Assembly (NCBI RefSeq): GCF_039793925.1
Contig: NZ_JBAMME010000294.1
Location: forward strand, 1-64,000
DNA length: 64,000 nucleotides
Direction: 5' to 3'
Source of the DNA: Thermogutta sp039793925
GTDB lineage: Bacteria; Planctomycetota; Planctomycetia; Pirellulales; Thermoguttaceae
Positions within the stretch are counted from its first letter, which is position 1, and each line of letters opens with the position of its first letter. Shown here piece by piece: positions 55,040 through 62,970 of this stretch. A program made the translations under genes and the position numbers. The notes beneath the pieces are model-generated. The model worked only from the letters and a program-made list of their open reading frames with translations. It had not been told where the DNA came from and did no database searches.

Positions 55040-55834
55040 GGGACACCTCTCTTTCTAGGTTCACTCCAAGGAACCACCAAACAAACACCCGATGCAAGAT
55101 AACCGACTTGGCTACGAGATACCTGAGTGCAAATTAAGCGATTACCCCAAAACTGAGTTGGCCTACCCTTTAGTGGGATGGTTCCCACGCCGGGTTTTTT
55201 CGCCAGGACTTTTTTATGAGCCCTCACAATGCCATGTGATCGACCTCGGTCGAGCAGACTTTCCTCTAACGAAACGGTCTGCCTGCCGAGTCTTTGCAAG
55301 AAAGGATTGTTCGCCTGTGCGGAGCTGCCTTATATCGACGGAACTACAGACAAGGCGGATAACTACGGTAGGATAATCTCGACACTCGCCGCCTTGGCAA
55401 GCCCGATTGGGCGACCCAAACCGATCACAGGCCAAATACTGGACTCAATGAGGGCGATGGATAAATGTACCCCCACCCCGGACGTGTTTATTTTATAAAA
55501 TATCGGCGGGATTTGTCAACACCATGAGCGCCGGTCTTTCCGACCTCACTTTTTTCAATATGCCCAAAAGTAGTTTCCAATGCAAGCCCCGGGGTTAAGG
55601 CTCGGCCCGTATCGCTTCGGACACAAGCCAGGCCACGACCCCGGCCATAGCCGGCCTCCCCCTGACTCCCCTGGAAAAATTTTGACTCAAGCGCGGCATG
55701 GAGTTCTACCGAGGTTCGCCACGTCCAGAAGATGAACCTGATCTAAGCATCTCTACATAATTTATATCGCGCGACAATTGTATCTTTAATGTTTAGCGAC
55801 AGCACACGCCGACAAGGGTGGCATTCGAATCGAG
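55040..55834. other. Gene-poor region, probably leader RNA on the minus strand
   Basis: About 795 bases without an SD-supported gene. From the promoter at 55492-55519 a minus-strand transcript would contain short hairpins (GTGGGA/TCCCAC near 55173-55188, GCCC/GGGC near 55400-55412). A section AGAGGAAAGTCTGCTC resembles by chance a conserved RNase P sequence, but the remaining signature is missing. The part 55530-55834 shows nothing clear. Confidence 0.4.
55492..55519 (-). promoter_or_regulatory. Near-consensus sigma70-type promoter on the minus strand
   Basis: Read on the minus strand, TTGACA (55519-55514) and TATAAA (55497-55492) are 16 bases apart. The -10 sits within a 14-base AT palindrome (55489-55502), which could bind a regulator. 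The transcript would run through an untranslated 450 bases to the 54824-55039 gene. Confidence 0.65.
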
Positions 55835-56278
55835 TCACGTTTGATCCGGTGCCTCCTCTTCGATCGTTATCTTTACCCCCGACATCAGGGAGAGTATCGA
55901 TAGTTTGTTGTCATCCATTCCATTATTTGGCCGACACCGATCCTCTTCTGGCTGAGGCTGGGGGTTCCTTTCCACTGCCGCCACCCACTGGGCCAACTCG
56001 GTGACCTGGCGTCGAAGTTCCGCTAGCCGGATACCACCAAATGCTGGCGGAAACTCGGCCAAGTGTTCTTCTGCACGATCAATGAGGCGATGGAATCCGA
56101 TCACGTTTCCGCGTTCCAGGTGCGCCAGGGCAACCGCGATCTGAATCAATCCTTGATAAAACGATCGATCCGGCTCCTCGCTTTCCCGCCAGATTTCTTC
56201 CCAGAGCTCGTGCGCCTCGAAGAATTCCCCCTCGTTGAAGAGTTTCACGCCAATCCAGAAAAGGCCTTGGTGACCCAT
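55835..56278 (-). CDS. DUF309 family protein
   Basis: 147 residues. The signature of DUF309 is clear at the start: GVKLFNEGEFFEAHELWEEIWRE and SFYQGLIQIAVALAHLERGN, an all-helical bundle with conserved Glu, His and Trp (quoted in parts). The biochemical role of DUF309 proteins is unknown; some are fused to other domains. The C-terminal 45 residues, with many Asn, Glu and Lys, are outside the domain. GAGGACA precedes the ATG. Confidence 0.8.
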   Translation of the reverse strand: MGHQGLFWIGVKLFNEGEFFEAHELWEEIWRESEEPDRSFYQGLIQIAVALAHLERGNVIGFHRLIDRAEEHLAEFPPAFGGIRLAELRRQVTELAQWVAAVERNPQPQPEEDRCRPNNGMDDNKLSILSLMSGVKITIEEEAPDQT

Positions 56279-56575
56279 ACGTCATTGTCCTCGAGAATCG
56301 CCCGGTGCCGAAATCGAATTTCTAACTGTGTGGCTACCTCCTGAGGGTCCGACTCCCGGAGTCCGAAACCAAAAAGGGCGCGTTCCAATTGATGGCAGTG
56401 CCCACCTGTATTCCAGCAGCACGAAAAACAAAATCCGTCAGTAAACTCGCTTGACAACGGTAAAGTCTGGGGGACAATGTCAAAATTCAGTCGGCGCATT
56501 CTCGCAAGGTCAGATCCCCTGCTCGTGATAACTCTCAAATTCAGAGCGTTCAAGCGAAGGAGATCCAGGATAGCA

Positions 56576-57304
56576 ATGGCTGGTCGTCCCACGCAGCGCA
56601 TTCGGCAAGTTTTGGAAGTGCTCGAGAAGGAGTTTCCGGACGCCTCCTGCTCGCTCAATTTTACCAATCCTTTAGAGCTGTTGGTGGCGACAATTCTCTC
56701 CGCGCAGTGTACGGATGAGCGCGTTAATCAGGTGACAAAAGATCTTTTCAAAAAGTATCGCACAGCCCGAGACTATGCAACCGTCCCGTTGAATGAACTG
56801 GAAAAGGATATCCAGAGCACCGGCTTTTACCGGAACAAGGCACGGAACATTCAGGAATGCTGCCGGATTCTAGAAGACAAATATGGGGGGAAAGTTCCAC
56901 CGTCGATGGACGATCTGGTGACGCTGCCCGGGGTGGGAAGAAAAACCGCCAACGTCGTCTTGGGAACTGCGTACGGCATCTCTTCAGGCGTGGTCGTGGA
57001 CACCCACGTTGCGCGGATCAGCCAGCGACTGGGGCTCACCACAGAGAAAGACCCGGACAAGATTGAACAGGACCTCATGCGTCTTGTTCCCCAGGATCAG
57101 TGGATTCCTTTCAGTCATCGGATGATCAAACACGGTCGAAAATACTGTACCGCAAAAAAGCCCCGGTGCAGCGAGTGCCCAATGAATAGTTTCTGTCCCA
57201 AAATCGGCGTGGAAGGAAGCACGAAGACTACAGGGCAAAAGGCCCCCTCCACGGGTTCCGGGAAGGGAAAACGGGCCACTTCCCGAAGCCGTCGAAAGAC
57301 CTGA
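56576..57304 (+). CDS. nth: Endonuclease III
   Basis: 242 residues from the ATG at 56576; the longer frame (56477) adds 33 basic residues unlike the enzyme. The helix-hairpin-helix LPGVGRKTANVVLG with catalytic Lys123, VVDTHVARISQRLG with Asp142, and the C-terminal 4Fe-4S loop C191-X6-C198-X2-C201-X5-C207 are all intact. It removes oxidised pyrimidines and nicks DNA at the resulting abasic site (base excision repair). The 25 residues after the cluster are Lys/Ser/Arg-rich and extra. It is followed by the dCTP deaminase gene 117 bases downstream. Confidence 0.95.
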   Translation: MAGRPTQRIRQVLEVLEKEFPDASCSLNFTNPLELLVATILSAQCTDERVNQVTKDLFKKYRTARDYATVPLNELEKDIQSTGFYRNKARNIQECCRILEDKYGGKVPPSMDDLVTLPGVGRKTANVVLGTAYGISSGVVVDTHVARISQRLGLTTEKDPDKIEQDLMRLVPQDQWIPFSHRMIKHGRKYCTAKKPRCSECPMNSFCPKIGVEGSTKTTGQKAPSTGSGKGKRATSRSRRKT

Positions 57305-57421
57305 AAATCAGTGTTCTAAGGTTGCATCGGGTTGGCCTTTCAGAGAGCATTCGATTGGCTGCTGACATTGCTCGGAGTATCAAGGCCATTTTTCTGAGCA
57401 CAGGCTGATTGAGGAGACCTT

Positions 57422-58000
57422 ATGATCCTTTCTGGAAAAGAAATTTTGGCACAACTGGGCAAGAAGATCATCATCGAACCGTTCAATCCCGCACGGTTGA
57501 ATTCTAACAGCTACGATTTAACCCTTCATAACGAGCTGATGATCTACGAGGAAGTGGTCCTCGACATGCGGAAACCCAATCGAGTCCGGCGGCTCATCAT
57601 CCCAGAAGAAGGGCTGGTACTGACGCCGCACCAGCTTTACCTCGGTCGAACGGTAGAGCGGACCGAAACTTACGGGTATGTGCCGATGATTGAGGGCCGC
57701 TCCTCGGTGGGCCGTCTGGGGCTTTTTGTTCACGTGACCGCAGGTTTCGGGGACGTGGGTTTTCGCGGGTACTGGACGCTCGAAATGTTTGCAATCCAGC
57801 CGGTTCGGGTATACCCAGGCGTCCCGATTTGCCAAATCTTTTATCACGAGATCAAAGGCGAGTACGAGGAATACAAAAGCGACAAGTACCAGGACAACCA
57901 GGACATTCAGCCGAGTCTTCTGTTTAAAGAATTGAACCCCGATTTGTGCCAAAAGCCGCGATCTAATTTGCCGTTTGGCATTGAAGAGATCCGTGGGTAG
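57422..58000 (+). CDS. dcd: dCTP deaminase
   Basis: 192 residues, as usual. LNSNSYDLTLHNEL, EGRSSVGRLGLFVHVTAGFG (catalytic Glu and Arg/Ser region), GFRGYWTLEMF and the late YQDNQDIQPS fit the trimeric dUTPase/Dcd fold. It deaminates dCTP to dUTP for thymidylate synthesis; a bifunctional dCTP deaminase/dUTPase is possible but cannot be told from sequence by eye. GAGGAG lies 5-6 bases before the ATG. Confidence 0.92.
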   Translation: MILSGKEILAQLGKKIIIEPFNPARLNSNSYDLTLHNELMIYEEVVLDMRKPNRVRRLIIPEEGLVLTPHQLYLGRTVERTETYGYVPMIEGRSSVGRLGLFVHVTAGFGDVGFRGYWTLEMFAIQPVRVYPGVPICQIFYHEIKGEYEEYKSDKYQDNQDIQPSLLFKELNPDLCQKPRSNLPFGIEEIRG

Positions 58001-58043
58001 TGCGTTTTCGGCATTTTGAATTTCTAGGAGTTGCACTCCGTCC

Positions 58044-59717
58044 ATGTCGCCCCCGTCTTCTGCCGTCCCGTCGTACACCAGAGTGGCCGCTGCACTCGCG
58101 GTGGCTCTTGGCATTACCGTACTGACCCTCCACGATGTGGCGGTCGAGCGGGGAGGACCGGGCGTCACCTGCGATGAACTTTATCATGTGGGTTATGGCA
58201 AGCGGCTGGTCAGTTCGCTGCTCCGAAATGGAGTACACTTCTTTGCCCGGGACTGTATCCGGCAGACTTTTGCGTGGTCGCCGGACGGTCCTCCGGTCCA
58301 TCCACCCCTGGGAAACTGGATCCTCGGATGGTTCCACTGGATGTTTGATCCGGCTCCGCAGGAGCTTTCTCAGCTAGCCATTACCCCGGCCCGGTTCGGT
58401 ACCGCTGTGTGTTTCGGCGTCCTGGTGTTTCTCGTGTGTTGGGCGGGAATTTACCGCTACGGGCTTATTGGGGGGCTTGCGGCCGGTTGCTCTCTCGTTC
58501 TTATGCCCCGACTGTTTGGTCACGCTCATTTGGCGGCCCTTGATGCCATCACGGTACTGATGTGCACGGCTACGGTTCTGGCTGTGGTTGTGGCAGAGCG
58601 AAGCGGGCGATGGTGGGCGTTTGCGTTGGCGGGTTCTGTTTGGGGCCTTGCCCTATTGACGCGTTTCCACGGACTGCTCTGCAGCCCACCCATTCTGCTC
58701 TGGATATTCTGGCGACGACGCTCCAAGGGCATTGTCCCTGCCTTTTGCTGGCTGGCCAGTGGACTTTTGATCTTCTACATCGGCTGGCCGTGGTTATGGT
58801 TCGACACATTGCAACACGTCAGGCTATACGTATCCACAAGCACCCAGCGGACCCCCATCCACGTTTTCTACCTCGGCCGGGTGTGGGAGGACAGCCTCGT
58901 TCCTAGACATTACGTCTGGGTGATGTTTCTTGCCACGATGCCGGTTGGTTTACTCCTCGCGGGTGGAATCGCGATCTTCTCACATTGGTCGTCGCGCTCG
59001 TCTCAAAGGAACACCTTAACCCCCGCGCCCCGGATGGATGCTGCGGATTTCCTTTTTTTGGGCACGATGGTTTTTTTCCTCGCCATTTTCACGGGTCCGA
59101 GGGTCCCCGTCTATGACGGCGTGCGACTTTTCCTTCCGGTGTACTCTATGTGGGCCTTGCTGGTCGGCCGGGGCACACAGGTCGTCTGGGAATGGATTTC
59201 CCGGGTAAAACGGCTATCCCCACCTTACGGCCCCTCCTTTCTATTGGGCAGCCTGCTCGCGCTTCAGGCCGTTGGCGTGGTGTCGTTCAGACCAGTTTGG
59301 TTAAGCTATTACAACTTGCTTGTTGGCGGGCTGGCTGGGGCTGAGCGGCTGGGATTCGAGGTGAACTACTGGGGCGACGCCCTCACGGAACCCTTGCTGG
59401 CCGCTGTCGCTCACCGTGCCGAGAAGGGGGAAACGCTGGTCTTTGGACCGAGTCTGGCCCCCTATCAGGCAGCCGGAATCCTCCTCGGCTCACCTTCCCT
59501 GGCGGAGAAAGAGATGGTCGTGGTAGGCTGGCCAGCAGGGGCGAAGACACCACCCAAAAACTCCAGGTGGATAGTCATTTATCATCGCCGAGCAGATCTT
59601 GATCAGATTCCCGAGGAAATTCGCCAACGGGCGGTGATCAGTGAGATTTCCTGCCAGGGGGTTTGGTTGGCCAGGCTCATTCAACTCCCGGTAGCTGGGA
59701 CCGATGGCTCACCGTAA
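58044..59717 (+). CDS. Polytopic membrane glycosyltransferase, PMT/ArnT-like (GT39/83 type)
   Basis: 557 residues with about 10-12 hydrophobic segments. The first lumenal loop has TCDELYHVGYGKRL with the acidic catalytic Asp/Glu pair, then PPVHPPLGNWILG; HPPL is typical of the GT-C family that uses lipid-linked sugars, such as PMT, ArnT and Dpm-dependent enzymes. A soluble C-terminal part (about 430-557) is present. It would transfer a sugar from a polyprenyl-phosphate donor to lipid or protein on the outer face. It follows dcd by 43 bases on the same strand, with AGGAG 13 bases before the ATG. Confidence 0.75.
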   Translation: MSPPSSAVPSYTRVAAALAVALGITVLTLHDVAVERGGPGVTCDELYHVGYGKRLVSSLLRNGVHFFARDCIRQTFAWSPDGPPVHPPLGNWILGWFHWMFDPAPQELSQLAITPARFGTAVCFGVLVFLVCWAGIYRYGLIGGLAAGCSLVLMPRLFGHAHLAALDAITVLMCTATVLAVVVAERSGRWWAFALAGSVWGLALLTRFHGLLCSPPILLWIFWRRRSKGIVPAFCWLASGLLIFYIGWPWLWFDTLQHVRLYVSTSTQRTPIHVFYLGRVWEDSLVPRHYVWVMFLATMPVGLLLAGGIAIFSHWSSRSSQRNTLTPAPRMDAADFLFLGTMVFFLAIFTGPRVPVYDGVRLFLPVYSMWALLVGRGTQVVWEWISRVKRLSPPYGPSFLLGSLLALQAVGVVSFRPVWLSYYNLLVGGLAGAERLGFEVNYWGDALTEPLLAAVAHRAEKGETLVFGPSLAPYQAAGILLGSPSLAEKEMVVVGWPAGAKTPPKNSRWIVIYHRRADLDQIPEEIRQRAVISEISCQGVWLARLIQLPVAGTDGSP

Positions 59718-59769
59718 ATCTGGCGACCACTTTGCAGGAATCGAGCCGTTGAGTGTCTCAATGCTTCGT

Positions 59770-59967
59770 TTATTCCTCGTCCTCGGGAACCTTCCACTCA
59801 TCTTCCTCGTCTTCATCGGCGTCGCGTGGCATTGGCAATCCGTACTCCTCATCGAGCCAGCGACGGAGGTCGATGAGTTTGCAGCGGCGACTGCAAAACG
59901 GCATCGCGTCCGTGGTCTCCGGATCGAATTGTTTGCCGCAAATAGGGCACCTCAAAGTAGCCATCAT
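59770..59967 (-). CDS. yacG: DNA gyrase inhibitor YacG
   Basis: 65 residues, the usual size. CPICGKQFDP and FCSRRCKLIDLRRWL give the zinc-binding CxxC plus CxxxC and the following helix of YacG; the tail is acidic (DADEDEEDEW). YacG binds GyrB and inhibits gyrase. Two ATG codons (59967, 59964) follow GAAGG almost without a gap, so the start is slightly uncertain. It is convergent with the glycosyltransferase gene and followed by the SDR gene on the same strand. Confidence 0.88.
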   Translation of the reverse strand: MMATLRCPICGKQFDPETTDAMPFCSRRCKLIDLRRWLDEEYGLPMPRDADEDEEDEWKVPEDEE

Positions 59968-60025
59968 CCTTCAGACCGCACCGGTTTTGCGAGGCTATCT
60001 ACTTTTTCCAGCGAAACGACGCAGA

Positions 60026-60760
60026 TTATGCATAAGCCTGGTACAGCGGAGTTAGGACCACTTCCCAAACATGGGCACGCGGTGGCAAACGCACAATTGC
60101 GAGGACCACCTGGGCCACATCTTCCGGTTGCAACATGCGTTGGCGCTGTTCCTCCGGCACAGGTGTCGGACGCTGTTCCAAAATGGGTGTATTCACTTCA
60201 CCGGGATAGATGTTCGTGATGCGAATTCCGTTGTGTCGTTCCTCGAGCCCAGCAGCCATACCTAGTGCGGTCATTGCAAACTTGCCCGCGCAATAGGCGG
60301 GACCAGCCAGCTCCAGGGCGCGTTTTCCAGCGATGGACGAAATGTTGATGATCAGTCCGTCTCCCTGTTCGCGCATCGTCGGCAGGACCGCATGCATGCA
60401 GTTGAACGTCCCTGTTGCATGAACGGCGAGAATGCGATCCCAATCTTCCGGAGAAAGGACCGCCATACTTCGGTTGACGACATTGATCCCCGCGGAATTC
60501 ACCAGAACCTTGGGTGCCCCCAGTTGCTCGCGGATTGTGGCGAATGTTGTGTTGACCCGGTGTCGATCCACCACGTCACACGGAAATGCCGTAAGCCGAT
60601 CTGCAAACCGGGAATTCTTCACGGCATTTTCCAGCCGAGCGGGATTGCGTCCCAGAATAGCCACTCGAAAGCCCTCCCCAGCCAGGCCTTCGGCGATGGC
60701 CAGACCAATTCCGCTCCCACCCCCTGTTACCACGGCCACCGAATCGATGGTGCTTGCCAT
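60026..60760 (-). CDS. Short-chain dehydrogenase/reductase (SDR)
   Basis: 244 residues. TGGGSGIGLAIAEGL is the NAD(P)-binding TGxxxGIG, VNSAGIN corresponds to NNAG (with Ser in place of the second Asn), and ISSIAGKRALELAGPAYCAG with Lys two residues on gives the Ser-Tyr-Lys triad (YxxxK). Classical SDR fold; substrate unknown. yacG lies 59 bases downstream on the same strand, so co-transcription is possible. The SD is weak. Confidence 0.88.
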   Translation of the reverse strand: MASTIDSVAVVTGGGSGIGLAIAEGLAGEGFRVAILGRNPARLENAVKNSRFADRLTAFPCDVVDRHRVNTTFATIREQLGAPKVLVNSAGINVVNRSMAVLSPEDWDRILAVHATGTFNCMHAVLPTMREQGDGLIINISSIAGKRALELAGPAYCAGKFAMTALGMAAGLEERHNGIRITNIYPGEVNTPILEQRPTPVPEEQRQRMLQPEDVAQVVLAIVRLPPRAHVWEVVLTPLYQAYA

Positions 60761-61094
60761 GAGACTGCTCTTTGTTGCTAGAACCCACCAGCGTCCCCGT
60801 GACGCCCTGATGCCATCACGACAGCTCTCCTATTTCCCATTTACACCCAGATGGCCAGCCGCGCCAATTCGGAGCTGCCTGAATTCTGCATATGCGAGCA
60901 GTTCCTGGCTGCAAAGAGGACGGGATCCCGCCTGACAGTTTTTCGGTGTCTTCGCAAGTTTGCTTGGTGACACCATGGATGCCTCCGCGCAGGGGGACAG
61001 GAGTTCTCGCGTATGCTTTCCACGTCCGCATTGGTAAAATCATTAGAGGGATGGTAAGCCGGTAAGACTTCTTCTGGGGGAGATTTGGCACTGT
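60761..61094. other. Intergenic region between divergent SDR and ABC-operon genes
   Basis: About 330 bases; overlapping short frames only, and a 184-codon minus-strand frame runs into the next gene and looks like chance. No clear promoter consensus is seen. Confidence 0.3.
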
Positions 61095-62033
61095 ATGATT
61101 TTCAGTCGATGGTATGCGTTTGTGGTGGTCGGCTTCTGGCTGGCCACCATGGGCTGGCTTATCCACGATAAGATGCTCCCGAGTCTTCTCCTGGGATCCC
61201 CACCGAAATCGCAGGAGATTGTGGACGCGTATCAGCAGGATCGACTGGTGGGGTGGAAAATCCTGTGGAGAGAGCGAGAAATTGGCTGGGCCATCAGCAA
61301 GACCACCGTTTCCGACGAGCAGGTGACCGAATTGCGTCATCTGGTACACTTCCGGGAATTGCCTCTTCACGAGATTTTCCCGGTCGTTTGGCAGGCTTTG
61401 GGGGGATCAACCACTGGTCTCAAGATGCGGTTGGAGGTTGAGACCACCCTTTTCTTCGACCCTCTCAAACGGCTCTCCTCATTCCAAACGCGCCTGCGAA
61501 CCCCCGGGGCCACCGAGTCTCTGGCGATCGTGCGTGGTACGGTAGATAAAGGCCAGATTCAATTGGTACTGCAAAGTGGCAGTTTCATGTATACCACGGA
61601 ACTTCCCTTTCGAAACGACGCGATTCTCACGGACTCTTTCTCACCCCAAGCAAGCCTCCCGGGTTTGCGGGAGGGGCAGCAATGGACGGTTGAGATTTAC
61701 AGCCCTGTCCCCTTGCCCCATCAGGCTGTCTCGGGAAAGCCCATTGACGTTATCCACGCCAAAGTGGAAGGGCGTGACTTGATCGTTTGGGAAGGAAACC
61801 GCCGGCCGTGCTGGTTGGTGGTTTATCGCAATGACCCGGCCCAAACCGTGAGCACTCACGCTCCACCGCGGGGCCGGTTATGGGTGGAACCCTCGGGAAG
61901 AGTCCTTCAACAAGAAGCAAAGGTGGGCGATAGCTATCTGGTTCTCGTCCGACTGGGTGACGCTCAGGCCAGGACACTGGCCCAGCGATTGGAAAAAGCA
62001 CAAGCTGCGGAGGAAGGCAGATCACATGATTGA
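61095..62033 (+). CDS. Membrane-anchored protein of unknown function, first gene of an ABC operon
   Basis: 312 residues. A helix at about 6-24 (YAFVVVGFWLATMGWLI) anchors it, probably with the rest outside. The body is beta-rich (LRLEVETTLFFDPLKRLSSF-like strands, GQIQLVLQSGSFMYTTELPF) without a known motif. GGGGGAG is 12 bases before the ATG. The stop overlaps the next gene by eight bases, a sign of translational coupling, so it may be an accessory part of the following ABC transporter. Confidence 0.65.
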   Translation: MIFSRWYAFVVVGFWLATMGWLIHDKMLPSLLLGSPPKSQEIVDAYQQDRLVGWKILWREREIGWAISKTTVSDEQVTELRHLVHFRELPLHEIFPVVWQALGGSTTGLKMRLEVETTLFFDPLKRLSSFQTRLRTPGATESLAIVRGTVDKGQIQLVLQSGSFMYTTELPFRNDAILTDSFSPQASLPGLREGQQWTVEIYSPVPLPHQAVSGKPIDVIHAKVEGRDLIVWEGNRRPCWLVVYRNDPAQTVSTHAPPRGRLWVEPSGRVLQQEAKVGDSYLVLVRLGDAQARTLAQRLEKAQAAEEGRSHD

Positions 62034-62958
62034 CTTCTGGAATGTCAGCAAGCGCTACGGGAACAAACTCGCCGTCTCGCAGCTCGACCTCCACATCCCC
62101 CCTGGAGAGGTGTTTGCTTTTTTAGGACCCAACGGCGCGGGCAAAACCACCACTATTCGGATGCTGGTCGGTCTCCTTCATCCCACCGAGGGCCGGGTTT
62201 CGGTCTGCGGTTATGACACGACCGGGCGGGATCGGCTGGCGGCCCAGTGCATCGGTTATGTGCCAGACCAACCCTATCTCTACGACAAACTGACAGGCCG
62301 GGAATTCCTCGAGTTCGTAGGACAACTCCGCGGATTATCGCGCCGCGAACTCTCAGCGCGAATCGAGCGAGAAGTGGCACGTTTTGAAATGGGCGATTTT
62401 CTGGACGAGCTCACCGAGACATATTCCCATGGCATGCGCCAAAGAGTGGTATTCGCGGCCGCCGTCCTTCACGATCCTAAAGTCATCGTACTCGACGAAC
62501 CCACAGTGGGGCTCGATCCCCGAAGCACCAAGCTGGTGAAAGACCTGCTCCGTGAGCGAGCGGCGGTGGGCACGGCCGTGTTCATGTCCACACACACCTT
62601 GAGCATCGCCGAAGAAATTGCCGATCGAATCGGAATCATCCACCATGGTAAATTGATTTTCGTTGGGACAGTCGAAGAGCTGCGCTCAGCCCGCGCCAGC
62701 GACCACGCTTCGTTGGAAGAAATATTTCTCCAGCTCACGGCGGAAGAGCAACAGAACACCAATTCTCCTTCATCGCCGGAGATCCACACGTCGGGGGGCG
62801 ACGTCCACATGACGCCGTCGGGAGTCGGTAACCCGCGTCACGGTACTACATCCCGAGAGGATAACGGCGATTCCCCAAACGAAGTGAATCGGCAATTGGG
62901 CGAGTCCCCAAACGAGGGCACTCTTCTCGCAACCAAGACACTTCTAGACCAGCAGTGA
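62026..62958 (+). CDS. ABC transporter ATP-binding protein
   Basis: 310 residues from the ATG at 62026; the longer frame overlaps the previous gene far more and is not ABC-like. Walker A GPNGAGKTT, a Q-loop region GYVPDQPYLYDKLTGREFL, signature-like YSHGMRQRVVFAAAV (SxGxxQ variant), Walker B VIVLDEPTVGLDP and the switch His in STHTLSI. This is the exporter type seen with two-component ABC-2 systems. After about 230 an unusual hydrophilic tail follows, with two copies of a SPNE-containing unit. The permease gene starts 13 bases downstream. Confidence 0.88.
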   Translation: MIDFWNVSKRYGNKLAVSQLDLHIPPGEVFAFLGPNGAGKTTTIRMLVGLLHPTEGRVSVCGYDTTGRDRLAAQCIGYVPDQPYLYDKLTGREFLEFVGQLRGLSRRELSARIEREVARFEMGDFLDELTETYSHGMRQRVVFAAAVLHDPKVIVLDEPTVGLDPRSTKLVKDLLRERAAVGTAVFMSTHTLSIAEEIADRIGIIHHGKLIFVGTVEELRSARASDHASLEEIFLQLTAEEQQNTNSPSSPEIHTSGGDVHMTPSGVGNPRHGTTSREDNGDSPNEVNRQLGESPNEGTLLATKTLLDQQ

Positions 62959-62970
62959 GGGCTGTTGCTG

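Noticed and set aside
55260..55290. Minus-strand AGAGGAAAGTCTGCTC resembling the conserved start region of RNase P RNA
   Set aside because: The other conserved RNase P blocks are missing and the distance from the promoter does not fit.
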